Source: Bacteroidales bacterium (GTDB taxonomy: Bacteria; Bacteroidota; Bacteroidia; Bacteroidales; Lentimicrobiaceae). From it: 64,000 nt of DNA. Of the stretch, positions 38,496 through 50,300 are shown piece after piece. The number at the start of each line of letters is the position of its first letter. The stretch's first letter is position 1. The notes below the pieces were generated by a model. It had not been told where the DNA came from, ran no database searches, and worked only from the letters and a program-made list of their open reading frames with translations. Both the position numbers and the translations under genes were made by a program. The DNA is taken from the NCBI GenBank assembly GCA_016709025.1, contig JADJEQ010000037.1, positions 330,468 through 394,467 on the forward strand. Direction: 5' to 3'.

Positions 38496-40000
38496 CTATT
38501 TCTTAACCATCTTTTTCACCAGTATCTGCCCGTCCTGCATTGTTATCCTCAGAAAATACATGCCTTCCGGCAAAGAATCAACATTTGCCCTGTTCCCGTT
38601 CAGAGTGATCTGATGTGCTTTTCCGGCCAGATCGATAAGTTGAAGTCTTTCTATTTTCGTCTTTGAATCTGCGGGAATAAAGGTCAGCTGACCGCTTGTC
38701 GGGTTAGGATACACTGTAACAAGGCTTGATTGCGGTTGTTCAGGTTCTTCAATTCCAACCGTAGCAGTTGAATAGTAAACGACGACTTCAACAGCCGGCC
38801 CCCCGCTAAAAAATTGTACCATATTTCCATTGTCATTGTATCTGACAGATAAATAAATATCACCAGGAGTCCATATGGTTCCTGTCCACGTATAGCCATC
38901 GGCTGTTATTACACCATCCTGGTACGTGTATTCCACATTGGTGTAATTATCCCAAATGCCCTCCCAGCTCCATTGCTGATGCATGAAGTTTAACCAGTTT
39001 CCTGATGCGTCGCATGTAGCAGAGCCATGAGAGTATGGCTCCCAGGTCTCACCATCCCAGCAGTTGTAATTGGTATAGCCTATGTAATTTTCGCTTTCAT
39101 CATAGAACATTGAATCTTTATAGAAAGCCATCCATTCGCCTGATTCCCAGAACTGATCGATAGAGGTTAGACGGTTCCCATTGGCATTGTTGGTATAACT
39201 GGACATCATATCGTTCTGCCAACCCTCTCCATCAAAGGATTGATACAGATCCGTAATAATTTTCCCGTTTGCATCGTAGGCGCAGGTTTGCATCGAATTG
39301 TACATCCATTCCAACCCATCCCAAAACTGGTTGAGATGGGTGAGGCAATTCCCGTTCTCGTTGTATGTACAACTGTCATTCGAGCTGTTCATCCATTCCA
39401 TGCCGTCCCATTCCCGGTATAGTTCGGTCAGCATATTGCCGTTGCCGTCGTATGTATAATCTGAATGACCCTGATTTACCCATCCGGAACCATCCCAACC
39501 CTGGCCGGTTTTTGTAAGGCAATTTCCCGATGCATCATTGGTGCAGGTAATCATTTTTTCATTTATCCATGCTGTGTTTTGCCAGAGTTGAATTAATTGG
39601 GTTAGTAAGCAGTTATTTGCATCGTACGTATTTGTGGTGATCCTGGTATTTACCCATTTATTGATCATCCAGATTTGTTCGAGTGTACTCAACTGCTTAC
39701 CGGCGCTGTTATAAGCATTTGCAACTCTTTCACTGCCACCGGTCAACGAATACCTGATGACCGTGTCGGCGAGGTAAACTACTTCCCGCTGATAATTGCC
39801 GGAAACGAGCGTTCATCGCCTGACTGGCCGGGGGAAACGGCAAAATGCCCGGGGGTTTTGTGCTGGATCTTCTCATGGGCTACCCGGAGGATGGATCCAT
39901 TCTGTTCAGTAATTGCCTTCTGTGAAATGGCTGATCCGCCGAAGAGTAGGCATGCAAAAGCAATGACTGCAAATCGAAGAGTAGAGGTTTTTGTTTTCAT
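38496..40000 (-). CDS. Secreted YD-repeat-like protein with T9SS type A sorting domain (one frameshift)
   Basis: Read as two frames: 39779-40000 (73 aa, signal peptide ending FGGSAISQ) and 38496-39746. The second frame extends upstream as EVVYLADTVIRYSL and joins the first if one G is restored in a GGG run near 39785, giving about 501 aa. Ten or so ~35-residue repeats of the form YTYDxNGNxLT / WDGxEWxN follow (YTYDGNGNMLTELYREWDG, CTYNENGNCLTHLNQFWDG), resembling loose RHS/YD repeats. The C-terminal ~80 residues are a T9SS type A domain (VYPNPTSGQLTF, LIDLAGK, LPEGMYFLRI, VKKMVKK). Surface exposure is likely; the ligand is unknown. Confidence 0.8.
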
Positions 40001-40303
40001 AAGGAATAAAGATTAAGGTTAAAAACTATTTTCAGATGAATTGAAAGGATTGCCTGAATAAATGGTTAGATACTGACCTGTAATTGGTTGATCAGTGCAG
40101 GCTGATTTTGAGGGTAAGGAGTATTCTTAATCCGTTAATGATAATAGTAGTATAAAATTAGAATCAAAAAAGAGGTTAATCAATACCACTTTCGTGTAAT
40201 TTTTTCGGAAAAATATTGGAAAGTGCTTTAATATTAGCAGAATAGCAGCATATGAATGCGCGCCAGGTCTTGCAGGGCAAATACATTGGCAAAACGAATA
40301 AAA
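40001..40303. other. Intergenic
   Basis: 303 bp, AT-rich; no gene or clear signal seen. Confidence 0.5.
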
Positions 40304-40930
40304 TCAGCCCTTCTCCCCGAAGATTTTATTTACTGCTTCAATCCGTGATTGTACGTGGAGCTTCTGGTAGATGTTATATATGTGTTTACGGACGGTTTCG
40401 TTGCTGATAAATAGTTTATCCGCGATTTCCTTATAGCGCAGCCCTTTGGACAAAAGGCTGAGCATCTCGGTTTCTCTTTTGGTCAGCAAGTGGATTTCCT
40501 CATTCATGGCAGGCCTGTTGAACGACTCGATTACACGCCGGGCAATGTGCGGGGTCATTGGGGACCCCCCTGCATGAAGTTCATGGATGGCATCTACGAT
40601 TTTTGTCGGATCATCGGTTTTCAAAAGGTATCCTGTAGCACCTGCCTTCAGGGCATTGAAAACCGATTCATCATCCTGGAATATGGTACACATGATGAAC
40701 TGAATTTCAGGACGGATAAACTTCAACCTTCTGACGCACTCAATCCCATCCATCCCCGGAAGGTGAATATCCATCAGCACAATATCAGCCGGCTCAAGTG
40801 ACAAAGCTCCAAGACCGGTTTCAGCATCTTCAAAAGCCCCGGCACATTCAAAGCCCTGTGTGCTCTGAATAATGGCTTTCAGGCTGTCCCTGATATCTTC
40901 ATTGTCTTCGATGATGGCTATTGAAATCAT
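40304..40930 (-). CDS. Response regulator, receiver + LuxR-type HTH, partner of the adjacent sensor kinase
   Basis: 208 aa. Receiver with acidic residues ED at 8-9, phospho-acceptor Asp54 (IVLMDIHLPGMDG) and Lys104 (GYLLKTDDP). LuxR HTH at about 140-200 (LTKRETEMLSLLSKGLRYKE, IADKLFISNETVRKHIYNIY). It starts 60 bp after the end of the sensor kinase on the same strand, so the two are very likely cotranscribed and form one two-component system. Targets are unknown; the surface-protein genes on both sides are candidates by position only. An inverted repeat (AATACC/GGTATT) sits in the 60-bp gap. Confidence 0.93.
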   Translation of the reverse strand: MISIAIIEDNEDIRDSLKAIIQSTQGFECAGAFEDAETGLGALSLEPADIVLMDIHLPGMDGIECVRRLKFIRPEIQFIMCTIFQDDESVFNALKAGATGYLLKTDDPTKIVDAIHELHAGGSPMTPHIARRVIESFNRPAMNEEIHLLTKRETEMLSLLSKGLRYKEIADKLFISNETVRKHIYNIYQKLHVQSRIEAVNKIFGEKG

Positions 40931-40990
40931 AAGTTAAATTTCCAACGAAAATCAACAGCAAACAATACCAAAAAAGTGGTATTTTTTTGC

Positions 40991-43900
40991 TTACCGCACG
41001 GGGAAAGTAAGCCTGATGAAAGTGCCTTGCTGCTCCGATGAACTGATCTGGAAATTGCCGCCTATTGCTTTCATCCGCTGGTTCATATTGGAGAGACCAT
41101 TGCCCCAGTTCTGCTTTTCCTTCAAAGAGAAACCTATTCCGTTATCGGATATTTCAAATTCCGCCAGTTTTTCCTTTATTTTCAGGGAGAGTAGCACACT
41201 GCTGGCTGTTGGGTACTTGGGGAGGTTGGAAAGGGCTTCCTTAGCCACCAGGAAAACATTGCGGCGGTATTCATCACTGACTTCGTTTGCCGGGATATCG
41301 TCAGGAAAATCAATATTTACATCTATCCCGTTTGTTTCGAGGTAATCGGTTACATACCTCCTGATATAAGCTACCAGGCTGTCGAGGTTGTCATTTTTCG
41401 GGTTCATGGTCCAGATAATCTCGCTGATACTCCCCATCACTTTTTTACCGGCCTCCGAAATTTTTCTGAGTTTATCCCTGTTCTCAGCATCCAACTCCGG
41501 TTTTTTCTGCAGCAACTGGCTGATCAGGGTGATCCGCGTAAGTTCGGCCCCGATATCGTCGTGCAACTCCCTGGCGATGCGGTTCCTTTCATTTACGATC
41601 AGCCTGATCTTTTTTCGTTGATTTTCAATAACGGAATAAATTACCAACCAGATGGCAGCAATGAACAGTAGCATATAGCCGGCATAGGCCCACCAGGTTT
41701 TCCACCAGGGCGGCCGGATGGTGAATGTATAGGTGAATTCCTTGCTCCAATATCCTTCGCCATTCATAGCTTTAACTCTAAAAGTGTAGGTTCCGGGAGG
41801 GATGTTGCCGTAAGGGGCATCTGTTCTGATCAGGCTGGAAAAGGTGCTCCAGTCTTCGTCCAGACCCTCAAGTTTATACTTGTACGTTACCCTGGTATTG
41901 AGTTTTGGGGTGATGCCAACAAAAGTAAAAGTAAGATAGTTGTTGTTATATGCCAGGCTAAGATTTTCCGGATAGGCATACCACTTTGCAATACTGTCAA
42001 ATTGAAAATTCCTGACCTTTACTCCATTACCGAGAACCAGGACCGTATCCTTCTTTTTTTCTAAATCGAGCCAGGGAACATTTTCATTATACAATTGCAC
42101 GCTGGTCAATTGAATCACGGGCGCAATTGTATCAGGAACATCCAGGCCAGGAAAATAACGGGTAAGTCTGTCGGATGCGGATATCCAGATCGTGCCGCTG
42201 TCGTCTTCGACGATTGCGCCATTGCAGCCCCATCCTGAAAAACCATCGTCAGGGGAAAAGTTTCTGAATAAAACAGTCTGATTTGTCTTATCATCACCTG
42301 ATTTTTGTCCTAGTTTATCAGTGTAATCAGCTCGTAATATGCTTAAACCGGAACCACTGGCGAAACAGAGGTTTCCGTTCCTGTCCTGAGTCATCCCATT
42401 GACAGTATTAGCTTTAAGTCCTTCTTTTTCAGTTAAGTACATAAAAGACTTTCCGTCGTACCTGACAACGCCCTTACCCGAGGTGCAAAACCAGATGAAA
42501 TTGCTTTTATCCTGGAGAATCCGTTTAACAGGTTTATTACAAAATCCTTCATTTTGAGTGAACTGAGTGAATGTTTTCCCGTCGAAACTGGTTACACCGC
42601 CTGACACTGATCCAAACCAGATAATTCCTGTGTTATCCTGGAAAATGCTCATATAAGTATCGTCGTTTAAGCCATTCTCCCTGTTGAAATGCGTAAACGT
42701 TTTACCGTCATAACGACATATTCCGGCGCCATCAGTGCCCAGCCATATGTTCCCGTCCCTGTCCTGCATAATACTCAGGAGATCATTACCAGGCAGACCT
42801 TCTTTTTTAGTAAACCTGTAAAAGGATTTCCCGTCATAACGTAAAAGGCCGGCGCCCCATGTAGCCAGCCAGATGTCGCCATTCACAGCCTGGATCATTT
42901 TCATGACTGGATTATAGGACTGGCTTTCATTAATGTTCAAATGGGTAAAAGACTTACCATCATAAAGGTTCACCTCCCCGTCAAAGGTCCCGATCCAGAG
43001 TTGGCCGCTTTTATCTTTTAATATACCAAAAACCTCATACGCACTCAAACCTTCATTCGTGGTATAGTGTGAAAAGCACACATCATTGTACCGCATCAGA
43101 CCATCCGTTCTCCCTCCCCCGACCCAGATATACCCGGAGTTATCACAATAAATTGCCGTTGCTTCATTGTCAGCCAGGTCTTTTTGGTTATTAAATCGGG
43201 TAATAGTTTTGCCATCGAACCTGCACACACCACCTTCAACCATTCCGAGCCAAAGGTTGCCGAAATTATCTAATGTCATATCATAGATACCATCCTTGCC
43301 GAAGCCATCTTTATCAGAGAAATTTGTAAATGTTTTGCCGTCAAAATAACTTATACCGGCCCATGCGGATGCTATCCAAAGGTTTCCTTTTTATCCGTCA
43401 ACAAACGCTGTATCCCATTATTGTTCAATCCTTCATCCTTTGTGAAAATTCGGAAAGATTTCCCGTCGTAGCAACATAAACCATCAGTCCCGAACCATAT
43501 ATTTCCCATTTTATCCTGGACAACTGTCAAGAATACTTTCATCCTGTAAGCCCCTGTTCCTGGCTAAAAATCGTGAACAACTTACCATTGAACATGATCA
43601 GGCTTCCATCATCGGTCCCGAACCACATGTTTCCTTTCCTGTCTTCCAGAATGGCCCTGATTGAGACTGATTTAAAGACCTTGTCATCATTAAATCTTGT
43701 GATGTATTTTCCATCAAACCTGCTTACGCCGCCGATGCCACCAAACCACATATTTCCATGTGAATCCTGTAAAATGGAACATACTGTATTGGAAACCAGG
43801 CCTTGTCTTGAACCCATGCCCGCAGTGAATTTCCCGTTGAAGCGGGTTGCGCTTCCTTCTGTCCCGATCCAGATGTTCCCGTTATTGTCTTTGGTAATAC

Positions 43901-44351
43901 AATTAATGATAGTCCGGCTCAAGCCCCGGAGTTTGATAAAAGCGCTGTTGGGTTTCGGGAAATTGTCCTGGAAGTAAGTGTCTTTAACGGGCCAGGCTGT
44001 CGGTACCCCGGCAACAAAGGGGCTGTCGATCGCCGTTACAATTCTGGGCAGCAGAACACCATCCTGGCCCGGTGTGATTATTTTTGGTGTTCCGGCAACA
44101 ACTACTGTGGGTTCCCCGGCAGGGACCATATTGGTGTTCGCCAGAAATACTTCCGGTTTCCCGGTTTTAACCAAAGCGGGCTTTCCTGCAGGCACCAACT
44201 TTGGCACCGCAAAACTGTCCTTTGGCACAATATAGCCTTTGGCTTCCGTTATCTTTGGTGAAAAAACATCGGTAATTTGGGGCTCCGGTTGCCGGATGCA
44301 GGCGGTCAGTAAAAGAAAGAAGATACTGAAAAACGATGGAATTGTTTTCAA
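40991..44351 (-). CDS. Reg_prop/Y_Y_Y sensor histidine kinase (about 1,120 aa, frameshifted)
   Basis: Read as 43539-44351 (lipobox-like LLTAC, a Pro/Val/Gly linker of VPAGKPxxV repeats, first Reg_prop units) and 40991-43279 (rest). The gap also encodes Reg_prop units in other frames (GNIWFGTDGLCCYDGKSF; GISYFDGKTFTNFSDKDG). One A restored in AAAAAGGAAACC at about 43390 repairs one junction. Two-component-regulator-propeller repeats span about 140-670 (GNIWLGTDGAGICRYDGKTF), then Y_Y_Y (about 795-880, YKYKLEGLDEDWS), one membrane helix, HisKA_3 with ELHDDIGAELTRI (His near 930) and HATPase (DNGIGF, NGLSNMNQRMKAIGG). It senses extracytoplasmic ligands through the propeller, often glycans in Bacteroidota. 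The response regulator follows. Confidence 0.87.
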
Positions 44352-45113
44352 ATGGATTCGCTATTAAGTAATTATCTTTAAGTTAACTATCTCGAATAAT
44401 GCAATTAAAAAAGCAGGCCTGTAAATCAATCATTGAATCAGCCACCGGAATTTCTATCGAAAACCAGTATCATCGCAACGTGCGCTTTAACAAAAGAAAA
44501 TCCTATTTTAAACTCAAGTAAACTATTTTCAGACCCTATAAGGCAGTTCTCAATTGCCGGAGTAGAATTTAATTCAGCATTGATATTGACCACTCAAAAG
44601 ATTTAAATGCTAACCGGATTTTTTAAGGAAAACCATCGCAAAGGCAGTGAATACATGAAGTTAACTAAATTCAGACTTATAACAGGCTGATAAAGTAAAT
44701 CGTGGGAAGAGATCAGATTGGTAGTAAAGGAAGAATCTGTTATTTAAAGATGATCAAAAGTATGATATTATTGACAAAAAGTCAAATATTTAAGCTAATT
44801 AATTATATAATAGCATTGTTGTCCGGAAGAAATTTTTATAATTAATATAAATGATTGATAATGTTAATGTTTAATCGAAATTGAGAATCTCTACCTTACT
44901 TTTCAAATTTAGCAAATAAAGCACAAAATCACCAAACCAGCCTGCCGGCTGGCAGGTTTCATCAATTTAATTTGTTCATTTAGTGCGATTTGGTGTCCCC
45001 ACTTGCCAGCGGATAATTTGATATACCAAATTCATAGCCCGGAACCAAACTGGCTGCCCATTAAAAAACCGCCCTGCAATGAAACAAGACGGTTTTAAAA
45101 TAAGCAGGTATTT
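44352..45113. other. Long intergenic region
   Basis: 762 bp, AT-rich, no gene. It holds a short inverted repeat (CCTGCC-GGCT-GGCAGG near 44940) and, at the far end, the terminator of the gene ending at 45114. Confidence 0.55.
45065..45096 (-). terminator. Terminator-like hairpin after the gene ending at 45114
   Basis: AAAACCG (45065-45071) pairs with CGGTTTT (45090-45096) around 18 nt. On the minus strand the stem ends in a run of Ts. Confidence 0.5.
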
Positions 45114-45554
45114 CTACTTTACAGTGTTGGTTTTTAACCCCCATATTTCTACATGGGATTTTTCATCCTTACTATTCGGAAGTGTTTTGTAAACAAAAAT
45201 GATTTTCTTAACACTACGTTCTGAACCACCTTTTAAATCAATTGTACGGCTTTCACTAGGTGTTTTGATGGCCTGATTGATCACTACATCTTGTTTGTCG
45301 CCACTTTCGTAAGTGATTTCAAGTGAAACCAGTTCAATTGCAGCTTCAGTTACTTTGAATTTGATAGTAGAGAATCTATCGGCACCCATAACAGAGATTT
45401 CATCACGATCCATTTTAAAGTCTACCGTTTTTTCGCCGATTTTATGCCAACCTGCAGCATCACTTACCACAACTGCTGGTGACTGTGCACTTGCTATACC
45501 AAAGCTTCCGACTATGGCAATCAACATAGAAATCAATAATTTCGTCATTTTCAT
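45114..45554 (-). CDS. Small secreted protein, DUF2541-like
   Basis: 146 aa. Signal peptide ending GIASAQS. The mature part resembles DUF2541 as I remember it: MDRDEISVMGADRFSTIKFK, a strand-rich middle (LEITYESGDKQDVVINQ), then ESRTIDLKGGSERSVKKI and a closing VEIWGLK. Proteins of this type are periplasmic with unknown role. It has its own terminator-like hairpin, and a possible promoter box lies about 35 bp before the start. Family assignment is from memory of the motif pattern, so moderate. Confidence 0.75.
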   Translation of the reverse strand: MKMTKLLISMLIAIVGSFGIASAQSPAVVVSDAAGWHKIGEKTVDFKMDRDEISVMGADRFSTIKFKVTEAAIELVSLEITYESGDKQDVVINQAIKTPSESRTIDLKGGSERSVKKIIFVYKTLPNSKDEKSHVEIWGLKTNTVK

Positions 45555-45585
45555 GGTTTTTAAATTTAATTGGTTTTTAAAAACA

Positions 45586-45610
45586 CAAAGTTGTCACTAT
45601 AAGTACCAAA
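45586..45610 (-). promoter_or_regulatory. Possible promoter of the gene starting at 45554
   Basis: On the minus strand TTTGG (complement of 45606-45610) is followed 17 nt later by CAACTTTG (complement of 45586-45593), close to the TTTG / TAnnTTTG pair of Bacteroidota but with C for T at the first base. Confidence 0.3.
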
Positions 45611-45731
45611 CCGTATTACATAATTCCATGAAGAAATTATATGTTTACCACTTTTCTGATTTCATGATGGTTGGTTTATAAGAAAGTCCTTCCCTTAAGT
45701 CCGGGTTTGCTTCTAAGAAGAAAGAAACAGG

Positions 45732-45853
45732 GGCACAAGTCACAGACTTGCGCCAGCTGAAGAAACAGGGGCACAGGTCACAGACTTACGCCTGCTGATC
45801 CGGGCTTGATTTGAAGAAGAAAGAAACTGGGGCACAAGTCACAGACTTGAGCC
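45732..45853 (-). repeat. Three tandem GGCACAAGTC-family palindromes
   Basis: Copies start at 45732, 45770 and 45831, each GGCACARGTC, loop ACA, then GACTT with a varied last arm (GCGCC, ACGCC, GAGCC). A fourth copy starts at 45969 after the G run. All are in the same orientation as elsewhere in the window. Confidence 0.85.
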
Positions 45854-45867
45854 AGCTGATCCGGGCT

Positions 45868-45975
<108 letters not shown>

Positions 45976-46082
45976 GTCACAGACTTGCGCCAGCTGATTT
46001 ACGCCTGTGATAATGGCACAAACCGCAGCCTTGTTCCTGCACAGGATAGATATGCATTCTCCACGTCGTATCCGTAGGAAAC

Positions 46083-47105
46083 TCAGTAAAAATCAAGCAC
46101 GGCATTTACCCCATATGATTTGTGTGGCTGAATCGAAACGCCGAGTTCGGCATAGCTACCCAGGCAGATCTTGCGGTGGCCCAGGGATGGAACGCCCTGA
46201 TCAATCAGCAGAGCAATTACGATTTCAAGGGCACCTGACAATCCATACTGGCAACACTCCCCCCGGAAATACTGACTACAACTACCTCTTGTATGACCAA
46301 CATAACCGCTCAAACCAGATTCCACAGCATGACACTTTGCCGATTCAAAGAGTTTGCGGTTGGGTTTTAAAACGGGCAGCGGTTGTAACCGCTGTAGCTC
46401 CTCATAAAGACTGCTTTCATAATTATCGGTAGAATTGCGGAGATGACCCAGGTAAGTATCCGCAAATAATTTCGGATTGATCCTGGCAAGGTTCAGATAA
46501 TAATAAATCAACTTCTCTTCAGCCGTTAAATAATCCTCACCGATTGCTGTATTGGCTTCAGGGTATTTGATATCCACCCATACCGAAGGGACATTAACGG
46601 GGGGATCACTTGGGGTGTTATCAAGAGTTTCAATCTTTGTTTTAATTTCAGGATCTTTAACGGGAGAAGCGGCGACTGTATTCGCCTTAAAAGGTTTCCT
46701 CTTCTCCATGGTGTAAAACATGAAAATTGAATCATTGTCCGATTTTACAACCCCGGCTTTTTTATAGGTTTTCTTTATATAACTGAGCCGGTTCCTCGCG
46801 TACTTTTTTTCACGAAAATCACCGGCAACCAGGTGAAAAAATCCATTTTTTCTGATGATATATGTGTTCATCCTGTATTTTACAGTGAATTCCTTCGCAG
46901 TCTTTTGCATTGATTCCAACTGATCACCTTTTAAATCAATGACATGAATCCTGTAATGGCTTTTAAGAGCTTCTTTTGGAAGAACCCGGTTAACAGGGGA
47001 AACGCTATCCTGTGCTTTACATTCAAATGCAAACAGGCAGGATAGAAGTAAAACTCCAACGATTATCAGGCACCTCATAAGGAAGGAATCTGTTTTAGAA
47101 AACAC
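46083..47105 (-). CDS. Secreted SPOR-like + CAP (SCP-like) domain protein
   Basis: 340 aa. Signal peptide about 1-31 (LLLSCLFAFECKAQ). Residues 48-125 look like a SPOR-type fold (YRIHVIDLKGDQLESM, FFHLVAGDFREKKYARNRLS). A linker rich in Pro/Thr runs to ~190. Residues of about 190-340 are a CAP/SCP domain: YYYLNLARINPKLFADTYLG, AVESGLSGYVGHTRG (the His-containing core), a small Cys-rich insert (SCSQYFRGECCQYG) and GVPSLGHRKICLGSYAELGV. Bacterial CAP proteins are extracellular with poorly known activity; a SPOR domain would suggest binding to denuded peptidoglycan. It stands alone between repeat-rich flanks. Confidence 0.82.
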   Translation of the reverse strand: MFSKTDSFLMRCLIIVGVLLLSCLFAFECKAQDSVSPVNRVLPKEALKSHYRIHVIDLKGDQLESMQKTAKEFTVKYRMNTYIIRKNGFFHLVAGDFREKKYARNRLSYIKKTYKKAGVVKSDNDSIFMFYTMEKRKPFKANTVAASPVKDPEIKTKIETLDNTPSDPPVNVPSVWVDIKYPEANTAIGEDYLTAEEKLIYYYLNLARINPKLFADTYLGHLRNSTDNYESSLYEELQRLQPLPVLKPNRKLFESAKCHAVESGLSGYVGHTRGSCSQYFRGECCQYGLSGALEIVIALLIDQGVPSLGHRKICLGSYAELGVSIQPHKSYGVNAVLDFY

Positions 47106-47211
47106 GAAACGTAAAGGTGCTTAATAAGGATGTTTCAGGAATAACGTGGTCATGACCTGAAATATTATTTCAGGCATTTGAAAATCATCTGGCATAATTT
47201 ATATTAGAATG

Positions 47212-47303
47212 GGCACATGTCACAGACTTGCACCTGCCGGTTAAAGCAGTTTTTTTTGTGAATTCCATACATAAGTTTCTGGCACAAGTCGCAGACTTGC
47301 GCC
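47212..47303 (-). repeat. Two GGCACAAGTC-family palindromes
   Basis: Copies at 47212-47234 (GGCACATGTC/GACTTGCACC, weaker) and 47281-47303 (GGCACAAGTC/GACTTGCGCC). They lie after the terminator of the giant gene at 47374 and before the CAP gene start. Confidence 0.8.
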
Positions 47304-47320
47304 TGCCAGTCTCCAATAAA

Positions 47321-47349
47321 AAAGCCTCCCGATTTTTTCAGGAGGCTTT
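47321..47349 (-). terminator. Rho-independent terminator of the giant gene ending at 47374
   Basis: AAAGCCTCC (47321-47329) pairs with GGAGGCTTT (47341-47349). On the minus strand the stem is followed by a run of Ts (complement of 47317-47323). It is 25 bp after the stop. Confidence 0.85.
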
Positions 47350-47373
47350 CATTAAAAAGAAAAATCAGATTAC

Positions 47374-50300
47374 TCAGGGTCTTGCCGATGTCACATAATC
47401 AGCCCCGTTGTTGTCAATAATGGTTATATCGGCCGTATCCACAATTCCGTCGCCATTGGCATCGGTTGGCAGATAGCCTGCGGAGTATTCTGCGGCATCG
47501 TTGTCAACCGGGGTCATATCTCCGGTATCGACCGCGCCGTCCTGGTTGACATCGCCGCCATAGATTGCATAGACCCCTACCGACATCAGCTGCAGGTTAT
47601 TGCCATATGCCTTATTTACCGCATTACTGAAATCATACATCATGTTATTACTGATAAGCACCGGTGCAGATGACCACGTTTCGATGCTGTTCCGGTGTTC
47701 CAGAACAATAAACCTGCTACTGCCCAATACACCCGCGGGAAATTCGCAGGTGATGGTGCCATTGCTATGCAGGATAGCCTTGCTGCTGGCCATCATCGGG
47801 AACCCAAGGGTGGACGCATGTAACCTGACCGTTATGGTATCCGTGTATTCGAGCGGACTGATGATTCCACTCTGGGTTAGTACGGAAGCCATGAGGCCCT
47901 GGGAGATATAATACCCCTGCAGGAAACATTTTACTTTAAGTAACATTCCGGTGCAAGGCGGTATAACATCCGACCCGCTCACCTGCTGGCCGGTTGCATC
48001 AAATACCGTTACACTATAAGTATCGGCAGCAGCTAAAATCGATTTTGTTGCCGAACCGTTACTCCATGCATAGGTATAGGGGGGTTCACCTCCGTTGATA
48101 TAGGCGGTCATTGTTCCTTTATCCCCTGTTTCACACGCCGGAAACGCCTCCGTAAACAAGGCCATTTTACCCAATTCAATAAATGCGGCGTTGTCGGTAT
48201 AGTTGTATTCCAATGCCGTTGAATTCGAAATAACCACCACAATCTTTGTTTTATTATCAGCCACAATCCAGGGGATAACCAGGCTGATACTATCGTTCCC
48301 CGGCAACGAAACCGATTGTGCATTAATCAAAACACTGTCAAGACTATTGTTGACATAATAAACTGAAACGATGGCATTCGTCGGCAAATCACCCTGATTT
48401 TCGATTTTTGCCCTGATGTTTATGTTGTCATTTAAGTCAGGGTAGTAATTGAGAACACTCAGCGATTTTACCCACAAATTGGCAGAGGAGCCAACCGTCA
48501 GCGACCTCGTGGCAATATTGTTATCTTCATCATTTTCAATGATCCCGTTATCACTGTCAATAAATGCCTTGATCACATGCGTACCAGGAACTGTTGAAGA
48601 CCAGGGTACTGTAAAGTTAACCGTCGCGTAATTGTTCGTTGCCAGGCCACTCAAACCCGACACGGTCTCAATGACTACATTGTCAATGAACAATTTCATT
48701 TTCATCTGATCATTTACATTTGAGGAGCCGGTGTTATCGTAGGTAACACTTACGGTAATGGGTTCACCTATTGCCGGGTTCAGCAGTGTCGGATTGATGA
48801 AACTTGAAACTATCCGCATATCCGGTTTGTTACTGACTTCAACGGTAACCACCCGGACATTGTTACTCTCATTAACCTCTGCATACTCATTGTCAGGGTC
48901 AATGGTAAGTGTAATGGTGTAAGTTCCTGTTTGAGGAAAAACAAAAGGAGAAGGCAGTGAAACACCCTGGGGACAAACAACACAATTGGTTATCACATCA
49001 ACCGCCTCTGCCGTAGCTATAGTTACTGTTCCAATGAGCCCCGGACCGGAGATCTGATATTTTACCTTAACGTTGGCTGCAGTATATAAGGAGTAATTTG
49101 CAATCTTAACCGGCAAATAATAGCTAAAGAAAGGCTTGTAGCTAAAATTAGTCAAATCCGGACCACACCCATCAACAGAACCCGTAAAAGCCAGATCCCA
49201 TGCGGTTGGTTTTGGGAATGATTCGTTGTTGGCTTCGTTCAATTCTGCGATTGTATTATTCGGATCAACGATTGCTTTCATCGTCACGCCCGGATTGACA
49301 AATGCAGCTACTGTGGCAGTTACAGTTACTGACTGACCTTTGGGAATGCCTCCTGAATGCACAGCATTCACAAAGGTATTGTTGCTGAATTGAAAGCGGA
49401 CAGTTACCGGCAAAGAGGTTGCTGTTTCCCCGTCATTAAAGATGGTCGCACTGAGTGTCATATTGCCCGATGCGTAATTTGTGGCTGAGGTAGCAGCAAG
49501 ATCACAGTCTCCGGCAACAAGATCAGGTAAACAGGGAGTAACCGTTATCGTAAATGAATTGATGTTATTGCTTTCACTGGCTTCAGTTACAACATGATTA
49601 ACATCAGCTTCTACCGAATAGGTATATATCCCCGTAACTGATGGAATAAAAGTTTGTGTGTAACTATGAACTTCTGAAGGCCCAAGCGCAGGAACCGCAT
49701 GATTAAAGGTTTGAACGGTGGTATTACCAAGTTTGACTACCATCCGGCTGGTACTGGCTGCAGCGGATACCCCGCCCGAATTGCGGATACCGGCAGACAG
49801 AACAACCGGAATGCAAATTGATTGTGGCCCGGACGAACCTGAAATAACTTCCAGATCCGGAGCGGCTACTACAGCAACAATATTCAAACAACCGCTGTTG
49901 TTGCTCTCGTTCAATTCATTGATTTCCTGCAGCGCATCTGCCTGTGCACAAACAGTATATGTTCCGGCTGTCGGGAATTGAACACTCACATCAGGGATGG
50001 TATGACTGCCACCGGCTGATATTGGCGGGACAACAAAGGTCAGCAGAGAAGGATTGCCTCCCGGTATGCTTAAGGTAAGTTGCGTATTAACGGTTGACGC
50101 AACCAGTCCATTGTTATTCACCACGATGGTATGCCCGACAGATTGTCCGGCCAGGCAGGTTACATCCGTAGCGGTAAGGGTAACCGTGAAATCGGGATCA
50201 TTGCCATTGATCAATTCAAAAGTGGTGATGTTCGGATTGATAAATCCCGTAAAAGGCGGGCTTGAAACTGTTCCGCTGATATGATACACTCCGGGGCTTA

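Noticed and set aside
40931..40990. AATACC/GGTATT inverted repeat between sensor kinase and regulator as a terminator or operator
   Set aside because: The stem is only about 6 bp and the two genes look cotranscribed; support is too weak.
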